Below, one piece after another: positions 22,639 to 45,353 of a stretch of DNA of 64,000 bases. Origin of the DNA: Tetranychus cinnabarinus (taxonomy: Eukaryota; Arthropoda; Arachnida; Trombidiformes; Tetranychidae). How positions within the stretch are numbered: the stretch's first letter is position 1; each line of letters opens with the position of its first letter. The position numbers and the translations under genes were made by a program. Under the pieces are notes generated by a model, which was not told the DNA's origin, searched no databases, and worked only from the letters and a program-made list of their open reading frames with translations. The DNA lies in contig WHVY01000005.1 of the NCBI GenBank assembly GCA_022266195.1, positions 4,402,001 through 4,466,000 of the forward strand, given 5' to 3'.

Positions 22639-24165
22639 ATGAGGACCTTTACTTTAGTTTGCTCCTTGATCCTTTTCACTAGTCAAGCTTGGTGTGATCC
22701 TATTGGAGCCTATGTTAATGACATTAGTCCTGAGTTCGATTCTTCCAATGGGTTGATTAAATTATCCTCCATTCAACAAGCAATTCAACCTGTTCCCTCC
22801 GCTGGTTGGGGCGATCATCATGGCTGCAAGAAAGAAGGTAAATAATCATTAGATACAACCAAAATGAATGATTAGTTAAACATTACCGTTCAAATTTAAC
22901 GTGCTTCTGTGCTCTTTCCTTTCACTACACAGAAGAAGTTCATCACCACCATCACCACCACCACCATTCAAAGCAAGTAGCTGAACATCACCACCACCAT
23001 GGACATAAACACGGTCACGATCATGGACACAAACACGGACATGATCATGTAAGATTTGGGCGAATATCAATCATTCAATGTTTCAATCTCTTAACCAGTT
23101 TAGATGACAGCTTTTGATCCTTTCAAACGATGATTGACTAGATGCTTAATTGATCAAAGCTATGAGAGTTATCAAGTTGAAAATCAAGCTTTGAAAATTG
23201 AAAATTACGATTGGTTATTGAACTGGAATTGAAAGATTCCTAGGCTTTAGATTATTTGAAAAGCTAATATAATTTTAATTTCTAATGGCAGGGTCACAAA
23301 CATGAAGCTTGGCATCATCATGGCCATAAACATGGCCACCATCATGGACATAAGCACGGACACGATCACCATCATGGACACAAACATGGCCATGGTCATC
23401 ATCATGGACATAAACACGGTCATGATCATAAACATGGACACGGACACAAACACGACCACTGGCATGGTCACAAACACGGTCATGTAAGTATAGTAAATAT
23501 TTCAACTTTTGAATAGCTGTGAGGAAAATAAGCGATAATGAAAATTTGGACTGAATCGACATTTTCATTGAAGGAAAACAAATCAAGTTAGACTATGAAA
23601 CAATCGAGATACGCAAATGGAGCAATAATAGATTTGATTTTTAATCGAAAGGCTTAGAAGCTTTATTCCTCTGCTGCTTCAATAATCATTGAGCAACAGC
23701 AACAGAAATGGAAGTTTTGTTTTGACAAATTGATCAAATGATCAACTCGATCGACGGTAAATACCACGAATGATTAATTCAACGTTTGTTTCTTCATTCA
23801 ATTTAATAGGGACACAAACACGACCACGGACACAAACATGATCACTGGCATGGACATGTAAGTTAACAATTTAATTTTGAATTCTCAACAGTAACACGAT
23901 ATTAATGTTGCCACTTCTTTTACTCAAAGGGCCACAAACACGGACACAAGCACGACAATTGGCATCATCATGGTCACAAACATGGTCACGACCACAAACA
24001 TGGCCACAAACATGAACATGGACATAAACACGTAAATATCCATCAACCTTAAACCGTTGGTTTCTGAATTAGCATTGGATTAACATCTGGTTTACTTTCT
24101 ATTTTTAGGAACACGGCTGGCACGGACATCATGGACACCATGGTCATGGTTGGGGTCACAAATAA
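22639..24165 (+). CDS. Secreted histidine-rich protein with HGHKHGH repeats, six exons
   Basis: Six exons were traced: 22639-22837, 22933-23048, 23292-23483, 23810-23857, 23930-24031 and 24109-24165, giving 237 residues. The ATG at 22639 opens a signal peptide (MRTFTLVCSLILFTSQAWC). About 45 residues of non-repetitive sequence follow. The rest is almost entirely His, Gly, Lys and Asp in HGHKH/HGHDH units, with a Trp every so often (WHG, WHHHG). Exons 3-6 all begin in phase 0 just before a Gly or Glu codon, and their ends repeat the same HGH-type sequence. This suggests growth by exon duplication. Such proteins usually bind Zn or Cu or form pH-responsive materials; here that is inference. The family was not recognised. 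Cuticle, silk or saliva roles are possible. Confidence 0.85.
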
Positions 24166-25405
24166 GAACAAGAAAGTGAGATTAGTCAATCAAATTCATA
24201 ATTCACTTTTCACTGATTTGGTCAACAATTGGAAGCTAAATTATTTCCTCATAACAATATTTTTCATTCACAATCAACTTGAAAAATACTCAAAGAGCCA
24301 AAATTGTAATTAACATTCTCTGTACCTATTTTCATCTAAATCAGACTTTTGTATAATGTCATCTTTCCTTTTCCTATTGATATGTATATATTGTACATAT
24401 AACTTGGTGTCATTAGCTAGGGGTTAAACAATTTAATAAATAATATATTTGCACATTTAAATTCAATTGACTGTCTTTCTTCCTTCTAACAATTTAATAA
24501 TGTCTTTCAAACAAGATTGATGTCATCCTGATCGAGCTAAACAAACCAAAATAGCTAATGTTTTTCGTTATAAATAATGAAAATTTTTAACATAAGACGA
24601 AACGGAAAAGCAGTTCGTGAACCTTCCTTAGGTCTGTCATTTCTGTGTTATTTATTAATAGTTTGTTTTACTGACAAGTAATATTTATTGTGAGTAATTA
24701 AGTCGTGTTTTGATAGTTGAATCATTTTTGTTAGTGATTCAACTGTGATAAATTGATTCAAATTTTTTCCCATTCATTGGTAATTGATATAATTTGATGT
24801 TGATTCAATAAGATGGCTGAGTTAACCTCGATAAGAAAGTTAAATTTTTATTGATCAATCAAATGGATGATGTATTGTGTGTTGAGATCAAGTAAAAGCC
24901 TAAAATCGTTAGGTTAATCAATGGTTAAGTAAAGTACAAGTGAATTAATGGTTTATTTGATCAATAAACGCTAGGAAAACGTATGGTGTGTAACACGAGA
25001 TTAAGTTATTATATAAAGAGATTAAGAAAATATAAAAATGATGATCCATTTTAAGAGAAAAAAAGTTGTGTTAAGAGAAGAAACTGGCCGATTGTTGTTG
25101 AATATCTTCTAATTTCATCATTATATTGCATTTCCATAAATTTATTGGATGCCTTAAAATCCATCTGATTGTTGGTCCAGTTTCAGGATTGAATTAAAAT
25201 TTGCTTCTCTTGTTTTTTTTCCTTTCTTTTCCATTCCAATCCTTTCCTTTCTTTTCCTTTCCTTACTTTGCTCTGATTTGTTTGTCGCTTTCTTTTGCAT
25301 TTTGCGGTCACTGCATGTAATTCGTTTGCTTGTTTCTTGTTGCTTTGTGTATAAAAAAACATGAAAATTGTCTAAATATTCAAAATTAGTTTTAATTGAA
25401 GACAC
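24166..25405. other. 3' UTR of the His-rich gene and intergenic DNA before nemo
   Basis: The AATAAA polyadenylation signal at 24435-24440 ends the His-rich transcript. 25180-25330 is pyrimidine-rich on the plus strand and belongs to the 3' UTR or flank of nemo on the minus strand. No further gene is seen. Confidence 0.5.
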
Positions 25406-35491
<10,086 letters not shown>

Positions 35492-36210
35492 ATATATGGG
35501 GACTGTGTATTCATGTAAAACAAATCAACAATCAAAGCAACCTACAAACTAAACACAAACTGACAAATAACAACTGATAAAGAGATCATCATTTTTCTCA
35601 ATCTGATGGAACCAGCAACCAGCAACCATGGCAACCTTTATTAGCTGCACTGACATCTAGCAGTGTTAAAAACTTTTAAAGATTTGGTATCAACATTTTT
35701 TTATTATTATTAACATTCTGGAACTTTGAATATTGAATTTGATTTAATTTACCAATTATTAAAATTATAAAATCAAGTTTTAAATGAAGACAAGTCTCAT
35801 TGTTATATCGACACTTTTTCAGTCGTTTTACAGCCAATTCTTAGATCATCAACTTTTATTAACAGTAATCTGTAATGGTAAAAATTAATCCATTTAAAAA
35901 ATGTATTTGACCATATGACTTTAATTAGTCTGGTCTTGATTTTTGTGAAGCTTTTTTATACAATAATTATAAATAATTTTATGTCATCAGGTATTTTAAA
36001 CAGCTTCGATGATTCGCTTTCAAATTTACGCTCTCCCGTTGGAATAATTTTTCTTTAGTCATCGAGATCATATTTTTAAATAACCATTATGTAGCTTTCA
36101 ATTTATCTGATCTCGTGAATCACAATTAAATTTGAAATATAGCAAAAAATTATTCCAGATATAATTGGGTTCCATTGAGATTTGTAATTGTGTAAATGTC
36201 CGAAGAATTA
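35492..36210. other. Nemo 5' flank and Rab18 3' region
   Basis: This stretch combines the upstream side of nemo (a TATATAT directly abuts its first ATG) and the 3' UTR of Rab18, both on the minus strand. No additional gene is seen. Confidence 0.5.
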
Positions 36211-37160
36211 TTAGGCACAATAACCTCCGCACCAACCAGTAGACGCTGGTTCTTCTTCCTCTAGGTTGATATTTCGCTTTCGTCTCACTTCTTCCCATAG
36301 ACCAGGAGTTTGTAGTATTTTCTCGACCAGCTCTTCGAATGCTGTTTTTACTCCTTCTTTGGTTCGAGCACTTGCTTCAATAAACAATGTTGAATGTTTT
36401 CGTGCCCATTTCAAACCTTCTTCACGGGAAACTTCACGATTTTCTTTGTCGATTTTATTTCCAACAACCATCTTAATCATATTTTCTCGAGTAGAGTAGA
36501 CTTCCAGTTCATTAAACCAACTTTCCAATTTCATAAAAGTTTCTCTTTTGGTTACGTCGTAAACTAGAATTGCTCCATGAGCTCCTCGATAGAAACTTGG
36601 TGTTAATGATCGAAATCTTTCTGATCCAGCAGTATCCCAAATAGCAAGTTTAACATTTACTCCGTCTACGTCAAGATATGCAGACTTGAAATCAATTCCT
36701 ACAAGAAAAAATTGGATAACATTAATTTGTTGAAGTTAATCAAGGTAAAGACGTGAGCAACCAATAAACGGGCTTAACACAATAAAATTGAATGGTAGAA
36801 AAGTTTATAATATTCAAAATAATATCAATGTTAAATGAATCTGATTGAGAACCATGAGACTTTCATGCAAAGGCCTATGTGCATAAATTAAATTTGCTTA
36901 CCTATTGTAGCAGGAACTTCGTTGTGAAACGTGTCATCAGTGAACCGCAACAACAGACTAAAGACATAATATCACCATAAAATGATATCAAAATACAAGA
37001 AAATAAAAAACAAACAAACAATTTAGATCTTATAAAAAAAATATTAGTCATCAACACGATAAGTGAATAGCAAAATTTCTTACCTTGATTTTCCAACATC
37101 ACTCTCACCAACAATTAAGATTTTAAGAACTGTCAAAAAATCTTTATCTCCGTCAGCCAT
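36211..37160 (-). CDS. Rab18: Rab18 small GTPase with altered active-site residues
   Basis: There are three exons: 37160-37084, 36957-36902 and 36698-36211, giving 206 residues. The sequence follows Rab18 closely: SLLLRFTDDTF, KLAIWDTAG, TPSFYRGAHGAILVYDVT, GNKIDKENREV, ARKHSTLFIEASA and FEELVEKILQTPGLWE. Rab18 acts at the ER and lipid droplets in membrane traffic. The P-loop is GESDVGKS, with Asp21 at the Ras Gly13 position. The DxxGQ motif reads DTAGSER, with Ser70 in place of the catalytic Gln (Ras Gln61). Switch I Thr43, NKID and SA-type motifs are intact. The C-terminus is WCGGYCA, with Cys at 201 and 205, not the CaaX box of vertebrate Rab18. The first ATG after in-frame upstream sequence is used. 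Confidence 0.93.
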
Positions 37161-39105
37161 ATCTTATTATGTTATAATTAGAATAAAACAATTGAAATGT
37201 AATTAAATGACAAAATAAAACGAAGAAACCAGCCAATAACAATAATTAGAATTGAACATAACCAGTGTTGAAAAATGACAATGTATCTAACATAAACAAA
37301 AACAGTTTGCTCAAGGGACTGTTACATAATAACAATTTGAACTAGAAAGTCTATCAGATACAGTAAATTCACACTTATTTTGACCAAAGATTATTTGATC
37401 AGATGATTGATAATTTCATATTCAATTAAAAATTATCAAATCATCAAAGATATTCTTTACTCCGATTAAATTAATTAACTCCTTGTGAAATTTAGTTACA
37501 TTGTAATGTTTAAATTTGACCAGTTTAAATTTCTAGCCTTCAATTCATTCAAAAACTGTTCTTAAACCAAAAATCTTACAATTAATCCAAACCTTCAACT
37601 GTTTCTTACAAATCCTCCAACAAATTAGAGGATAATATCAAGAATCAAGATCAGTAAAATAATATGATTAGAAACCAATTATACCGAAATGCCTGAAAAA
37701 CCAAATCACCAAGTTCAATACCAAACGCTGGTTCAAGGGAAAAGATGTTTAAAAATTGAAGCAAATGCAATTATCTGGTCAACTTTTCACCAATAAACCC
37801 TGGTTAGCTCATTAATTATATTTCATGATCTATAAAGTCGGAAGTAAATATAAAATATACAGAAAGAGAAGAAAAAAAGATAATTTTTTCTAGGAATAAT
37901 ATGAATAGAGTTTCAAATTGATTATCTAGGAAGGAGTCAAAAAGTTTATTTCATTCACATTATCTGTTTATTGGGTAACTTCAGTTGTTCATGGGATCAT
38001 CAGAAAAGGTCATTGGCCTTTCATCAAAGTAAATACATTTTCTACTACTGATCAAAAGGGTGAATCAATTCGATTATGCAGATTGGTAGAGACCAAGCAA
38101 TGGAAAGGCAAAATTACCTGTGGAAAAGGTTAACCCAATAAACGGGGAACAGGAGAAGGAATGATGATGATAATATTCGTGACTGAAGCTTACAATTTTT
38201 ATAATTGAAGAAAAGGACGATTACATGATGAAAAGAAAGAGGAAAGAGAGAGAAAGTACAGGACGAATAAACAAAAATCACTATTAATATCTATGGTTAC
38301 ATCGAGTAACAACAGTAGCTTCTCAATGAGTTGAACCATCATCTGGTGTCACTTTCAGTTCTCCCAACTTTTTTCTCTTTCGATTCTGACTTTTCATTTT
38401 GATCTTCTTCAGTTGATTAAAACTTTAAATTAGATTAACATTAAGTGAACACACAAATAAAGGTTTTTCAATGTTTTTAGAAAGTCTTTTTTCTTCTTCA
38501 TTCAGTTTGGTGAAACTTTAGTCAATCCATTGAACGAGTATCAAAGTTTAACACCTCATCATTGCCAACAAATTCATCCTTAATTATATGCTTTCCAATT
38601 TGGCTGCTCTTTGATTATAAAGTTGAACTTAAACGCGTACAGAAATTGAACTTGAACTTTCTATTGTGATTTGCAACCGTCTTTTACTGTAATCGTTGAA
38701 ATGTGATTTATTGCTCCATTTTCAATAAAAAATACCAATGAAACATCCAAAGGTAAAGTCGATTTTGTCTTTAAACTCATTTTTAAACCATTCTTAAACT
38801 GAAGCTATTAGAACCTGTGGGCTTAAATTTGTGTATAACATCAATGCTGATTCTGAGACATAATTGGATCATGTTACAGAAAAACTTAGTCCCTGTACTA
38901 TCGAATAATGTAAATTAACTAAAAATACTAGATTCTAATCATTTGTCCATAAATTTTAGCCGAAAAGTTACACTAGATGAAAAGTTGATTAGCCGCTATT
39001 TGCTTTCGAAGCTAATTTTCAGTTTTGTGTGATTTTGAGATACTATGCTATCAATTATCATTTTAAAGTAACGATGCTGGAACTGTGTTTATTCAGTGAT
39101 TTCAG
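37161..39105. other. Intergenic region between divergent Rab18 and CTL genes
   Basis: No coding exon is recognised in this 1.9 kb. It must contain the promoter of Rab18 and the 5' region of the choline-transporter-like gene. AT-rich with GA-rich patches (about 37860-37890 and 38220-38260). Confidence 0.5.
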
Positions 39106-42100
39106 AATGGAAAGACCTGCTCCACGAAAGGAAAAGGTTTACTCGTCTTTCTCATTTAATGAGAAGACTCGTCATAATGGTGTTACTTTCTTGCTTTATT
39201 ATTTTAAAAAGAAGAGACTTTCTTAGTCAAACAAGTTTCGAATTGCTTGTGAAGACAAAGTAAATCTGTGAACTAAACTTTCACCTTTGTTTTCGAATAG
39301 CTATTGAGAAATGGCTTGAAGTCTTGTAGATAAGAGAACTGGTCTCTTATTTGGCTAAAAAGGACTCTTTTAGTTAAACAATAAAACTGGAAAGTAACAG
39401 CTTAGCGACGAGTTTTCTTATTGAATAAGCTTTGGTCTTATCCTTTTGAAATCACTGTGAATCAACTGTCGGTAGTGTCTGAATTAATTAGCTGCAGTAA
39501 ACAACCTGTTGATAGTTTTCCCATTCCAGTTTTAACTTTCATAGTCTAATCCATTCTTGGTCACATAGGTTTTCACTTTGCACCCAATTGACCAGACAAT
39601 CAGGGATCCTCGATGGGAACCAAGTGCTGCTCGCTCAACCGATTATCCAGTTAACATTGAAAATGGAAAATTTGTTCCTCATTATATCCCTCCAATTGCA
39701 TACTTTTATCCTACTTCAGCTGATTTTACTCCAGAGGAGCTTCAAGAATCACAATTAAGCTTGAGAGAGGCGATTCTCAAAGAACGCTTATCTAAAAGCT
39801 ATAGATCTCCAGACACCAAATCAGTCCATAAACCAACCGATCTCTTCTTTTTAATCCTTCTTGTCCTGTTTTTTGGCTTTTTGGTAAGCTTTTCCATCAA
39901 ATTTTTAACTTTTATCACAACTAACAATGTTGAGTATTAAGTGATTCACCTAACTCGAGCTCAACAACTTGTAGCTTTGCTTTTGTCCACTCATTAGTCA
40001 CTTTGAGGCGAAAGTTAAATTTCGTTTGAAAATGCACCAGCACATTTCAACCAGTGACTGTTGGATTATTTCCCTCTCTTTGTTGTCCAGACAGATATTT
40101 AACTTCAATTTATCTCCGAATTCATGACAGGGTTACTTGTTATTCGAGGCAATTGTGATCAAACATTCAAATCCAAATTTAATATTGCACGGCTATGATA
40201 ACTGGGGTAACATCTGTGGCCAAAAGAACCGTCCTCTTGATAATGTACCTTACTCAGGACAAGATATGTTCCGTAAGCCTTATCTTTTAATTTATTTTGG
40301 AACCAATCGAACAACTCGAAGAATTTGTGTTGAAAATTGTAATGAAGCCATTTTCATGTAAGTCTTTCCAATTGAAATAAACATTGAATACTTTTCCTCT
40401 AATCTGAGCGAACCTAGAAGCAAATAGATTTACACATTTGTTGATTAATCTTCATTTTTCTTGTATTTTCTTGCAATTGAAAAGTAAAACAACATTTAAC
40501 CGATGCTTACCTCGTCGTGTGGGACTTGAAAACTTGGCCAGTACAGTTAATTATACCAGAGGAATAATCGATTCCATATCATCGGATATAATTTTGTGTT
40601 TCAAAGAGCTTGTTTACCTCTTCATTGTTTCCTTTGTTTTTGCTTTACTCCTGGTTATTTTGATAAGGTTTATGGCAAGTTTAATCATTTGGTTTACGTT
40701 GATCATTTTAAGCATTGCTTTAATAACTGGAACAACTCATATTTGGTAATTAACTTTAATTAATTAATTTAAAAAAGTGTCACTTTTAAAGAAACTGTTT
40801 TTGTTTTAACGATTTTTTAGGCTTTATTGGGGAGATTTGAAATTCACAAATAACTCAACCGCCAATATTACTCAACCTAACCTTATCTCAGACTCTGAGC
40901 CAGACAAAGCTGAAAGATGGCTTGTTTACTGTATTGGAGCAACCGTTTTTACTGTGAGTAAACATTTTACCAGATTTTATTTTGATTATTTTTATTGTTT
41001 AATTAGATTAACTCAACCATAAATTGTCCAAATTTAGCATTGAAAATTTCAAGTTTTACTGAAAATGATTTCATTCTAAAATTGGAACAAGCTTATGAAA
41101 TGAAATGCTAAATCTATTTTTTTACTTAAAAATGCCTTTTTGTTTGCTTTTTTGCTTTTCGATATTTTTATCAGACGATATTTCTTCTGGTTCTTCTGGT
41201 CATGCGAAAACGGATTCAATTGGTTTGTCTATTATTCAAAGAAGCTGGTAAAGCCATTGGTTCAATGCCTCTTCTACTGTTGCAACCAATATTGGTAAGT
41301 CTAGTTATTAGCCATGTTTTTACATAGGCAAACAATTTTGCATGAAATCTTGACTGTTGCTATTAATGAACCTAATTACTCCACTTGAATGATATTTTCA
41401 GCAAGAATGGTTACATATTTCTATTAGTGAACACCTAGAAATTGATATTGAATCTTATTGAACCAAAATGTTGTGTATTAGAGTCATTATTACCTAAAAA
41501 TGATTGAAAAGAAGAGAAAGAATCATGTCATAGAAAATGAGTTTTGAATAAAAAAACTTCGTACATTTGTAAAAGTCAATACATTCGGAAACAAGAATGT
41601 AAACAATTGGTCGCTTTTGTTCGTATTATTGATATTTCCAAATGTATTGATATTCAAAGAAAGTTTTCTTGAGTCCAAACTCACTTTCCTGACTTCTTGA
41701 TCAAATTTTTATTCGCACAACCATTTCAGATTGACAAGACTTGCACTAAACATATATTAGATCATAATTATAGTTATTACAATGTTAGAATGTTAGAATC
41801 TACAAGAAACTCAACCGAACACTGAAATCGGTCTAATGTTAAATCTGGTCTCTTGTCTGAACCAGTTTTTCATTTAGAGCAAATTAAGCTGAAAATTAAC
41901 ATTCAAGTGACGAGCCTTATCATTAACAGAGAAAGTCTTTGCCTTTTGGGAACTATTTCAATAATTCATTTTCAATATTCCGTATTTCTTAAGAACTACT
42001 AGAATTTTTAAGATGTTAAAGTTCTGATACCAAAGTTGATATGATAGCTTTATTCAGTTATTATCTGTTTAGGTGTTCTTTAAATTACTGTTTCCGATGA

Positions 42101-43882
42101 GTGTAAATTCTTGTTCATCGTCATCAGATTTTTTATTCTGAGCCATTTATCCTAAGGTTTCTGTTTCTGCATCATTGTTTTCAACCATAAATCAGTGACA
42201 TTAATGTGATATCACTAATATTTCATTCTAATCCATAATTTTTATCGCAGACATTAATTATCCTATGTGGACTCGGATTTCTTTGGTTTATTGGGACTCT
42301 TTATCTAATGTCAAATCGTATTCCCATGGTTGATCCTGAATCTGGTTTTGTTGTCTACGGATTCGAACCACTTTACTCTGTAAGTTTTTGTTCAATTATC
42401 CAGTTTTACTTTACACTTTATCCACGAGTCTTGAACTTCAATTCAACCTGCAAACAGTTATCATGCAAATTATACATTAAAAACATTGACAATCATTAAA
42501 CGAAGGTTTCAATGAAAAATATCAAATGAAAGTTCAATGATCTCGAGATTCACATAGATACATATATATTTACCTAGCATTCTGTTATTCGATTATGTTG
42601 ATTACATTTTTTCATTTTCATATTGCTATTAGTATGTTAAATGGATCAATATATTTGCCATTCTTTGGTTAATCTATTTTGTAACTGCCTGCCAACATTA
42701 TGTTATTGCTGGTTCCGTTTCCAAATGGTTCTTTCAAAGGTAACACCGATTTCGACTGAAAATTTTCACCTAAAATTTAATCCTTTTTTTACATTTACAG
42801 GGACAAAAGTCAACTCAACTACCCGATATTTCGCAGTATGCTTGAACTGATAAAATATCATCTTGGATCGATTGCTCTTGGATCTCTTCTCGTTGTTGGA
42901 ATGAAAATTATTAGATTGTTGTTTAAGAAAATTGAGACTCTGTAAGTTTCATCCATCCTAATTATTCAGTTATATTTAATCAATATCTTTTTTTATTTAG
43001 AACCAATCGTACAAAGGATTCCCTTGGATGTATGAATAAATTCTGTTACTTCTTTTTCTGGATTTTTGAAAAGTTCCTGATTTACATCAACAAAAATGCT
43101 TACATTGTCATGGGTTGGTTCAAGTTTTCCGTTTTAATAAGCTTTTAATGTTTTTTGGTGTCTAATGTTTTATCCTTTGTTTTACAGCAATTCATGGTTA
43201 CTCATTTTCAACTTCAGCCAAAAGAGCATTTTCCATTTTATCATCAAATACTCTTAAAATTGCGACCATCAATTCAATTGGAGATTTCCTTCTTCTTCTG
43301 GGCAAACTATCGGTCATTTCATTGACACTCATTGTAGGCACTGAATTAACCAAGGAAAAAATGGACAAACTCAATCATCCTTGGTCACCTTTACTCGTTT
43401 CAGCAATTTTTGCCTATTTCATTTCACACTGTTTCCTCGCGGTCTATGAGGTAAAATTAGACAAAAGTATTTCCAAAATACATTAACATCTTTTAGAGCA
43501 ATTGTAATACATAATTTTATTTTTAACTAAACTATTTATGGGCTAATATCAATTTCCCGAGCTCTTGTTTTAAAACCAGCAATCGATTCTCCCTCTGCTT
43601 CAATTAATAAGCTGCTACATAGTGATAGATTCAATTCATCTCAGAAATTTGTTTGAATTTTAATGATACATTCGTTCATTAGCAATCTCCATGTTTCCAA
43701 GCTCTGTTTTTATTGAAGTATATCATGATATTTACTTGTTTTTTTATTTCTCTTTATTCATTTAGATGACCATTGATACGTTATTCATCTGTTTTTGTGA
43801 AGAAACATCCAATGAAAGTGAAACCTCGATTGAATATGGAAATGGCGATTTTAGATACGAACGCAAAAGATCACTAATGTAA
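39106..43882 (+). CDS. Choline transporter-like protein (SLC44/CTL family)
   Basis: Exons: 39569-39883, 40131-40357, 40485-40745, 40821-40953, 41175-41294, 42251-42379, 42633-42739, 42801-42941, 43001-43113, 43188-43450 and 43766-43882. A first exon at about 39106-39135 (MERPAPRKEK) is tentative because its donor is weak. Together they give about 651 residues, usual for the family. Features include a first membrane helix (LFFLILLVLFFGFL), an extracellular part with GNICG and N-glycosylation sites, and about ten helices. The CTL signatures LFKEAGKAIGSMP, TACQHYVIAGSVSKWFF and IYINKNAYIVMAIHGYSFSTSAKRAF are present. A C-terminal cytoplasmic tail of about 30 residues ends RKRSLM. The family carries choline or related amines across plasma or mitochondrial membranes. 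The approximately 105-residue N-terminal cytosolic part is longer than usual and unlike the DPTFKGP motif of vertebrate members. Confidence 0.9.
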
Positions 43883-44839
43883 ATGGAAACTGTAGCACTT
43901 CAGCAACAATTCAGCTCAAATGGATTTCAATCTGTTATTAGTTTCTCCTTTTTACCGTTTTATACCCATTTTTATATCTCTTTTGCATTTTGCCATTTGT
44001 ATTCAAATTGTTTCATCAAAGTATATGCAAAAAATTTAAATTGTTTCCCTGTAAAATCATGTAAATAGTGATGACAATAATTCAATCCCAAAGACTTTAT
44101 TAAAAGTGAAAGTTAAATGTCAACAAATTTTTTCTTTTCTGTTCATTACAATAATTTTGTTGTGAATTGATTGGGAGGTAAAAATTAGCAAATGTTTCTA
44201 TTTTGTAAATTTGATATCAGAAATATTATTAATATTTACATTTGCTTGTTTCTTTTACCTCATGTTTTATAATAATAATGGTTATACAAAAATATGGACA
44301 TTAAAAGTGATAAGGAAGTCATCAAAAGCCATCAATATTGATTGAAATACATTATGAATTGATAAAGGTAATTCATTTTTAGCCAATGTAAAATATATAC
44401 TCATCTAGAAATGGATTGTTTGGTGGGTCATTCATACAACTCAATCATGGATCGATACAGAGGCGATGATAACAAAGAAGACAATAAACGTTGAAATGAT
44501 AGTTTACTCATTACATAAATAAATATATCAGTTACTCATCTTTGTATCTCATTTTTTTCAATACTTTCATCAACATGAATTTCTGATTTCGTTTTGCAGG
44601 ACAATGAACCTTTCTCTTCAATTAATTTTAGGCATAAATTATTTAGGAAAAGATTAGTATTGAACTTTCAAAGAAATCAATTATTTTGGTTTCGATTTGA
44701 TTCATTATCAAAGAATTTACTCATCAATAGAAAATTAATTATAAAGCAAGTTGATTAGACACCAATAGCAGTACAATTAACGCTCCCAAAAAGATCCCAA
44801 CACTCTTCATGAAAATTGTACTTCTCGTCTGCTACCAGT
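43883..44839. other. 3' region of the CTL gene and intergenic DNA
   Basis: This holds the CTL 3' UTR and AT-rich DNA leading to the repeat cluster. No other gene is seen. Confidence 0.5.
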
Positions 44840-45290
44840 ATTTTCATGGAAAGAAAGTTGGTTTGTGGTTTGTAGGGATATAAAACCTGAGTCCCTTAGT
44901 GCGATTTAAAAGTTTCTCTGATTAACAGTTTTCGAAAAAATCGAAGTCGAAATTGAAACTTCGATCGGCTTTTGTACAGTTATGGGAGCAGATTTTCTTA
45001 TTAAACTTATTCACCTGATGAAGCTTTTGATGTTCAACCAGAAAATTTACTTTATTTGAGGAACAAAACTTTCCATTTTCTGTAAAACAAGTACGTTCGA
45101 TTTTTAGGTAAGCCTCCGCCATTCTATGACCGTAAGAGTTAGAGAGCTTAAACTTCTTATCCGTCCATAAAAATTGTTGGATCAATTCATGGACCGAATA
45201 CACTTTTCAACTTATCTACAGTTCTCTTGATTTTGGCCATTGATCTTAAAAGTTTGAGCTTCGATATTTCGAGAATAGTGGCACCTACAG
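44840..45290. repeat. Diverged half-copy of the foldback repeat (copy C)
   Basis: This resembles the left arms of the palindromic elements at 45354 and 47324 in the same order. It has the GTTTGTAGGGATATAAAACC-type block, TTTTCGAAAAAATCGAAGTC, AATGTACTT-like and TTTTCTGTAAAAC blocks and the final ATTTCGAGAATAG block. It is more diverged than copies A and B and no inverted partner arm is visible. The open frames here are repeat sequence, not genes. Confidence 0.7.
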
Positions 45291-45353
45291 GCATCATTCT
45301 TTCACTAATTTAATCCTATGCTAATTGTTAATTCAATTCAATTTACTAACTCT

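Noticed and set aside
23247..23586. Minus-strand Met/Val-rich frames opposite the His-rich exons
   Set aside because: Antisense shadows of CAT/CAC codons.
22933..24031. Regularly repeated short units that might suggest a tandem array or CRISPR-like repeat
   Set aside because: The periodicity comes from codons for His-Gly-His-Lys repeats in real exons separated by introns. This is animal DNA.
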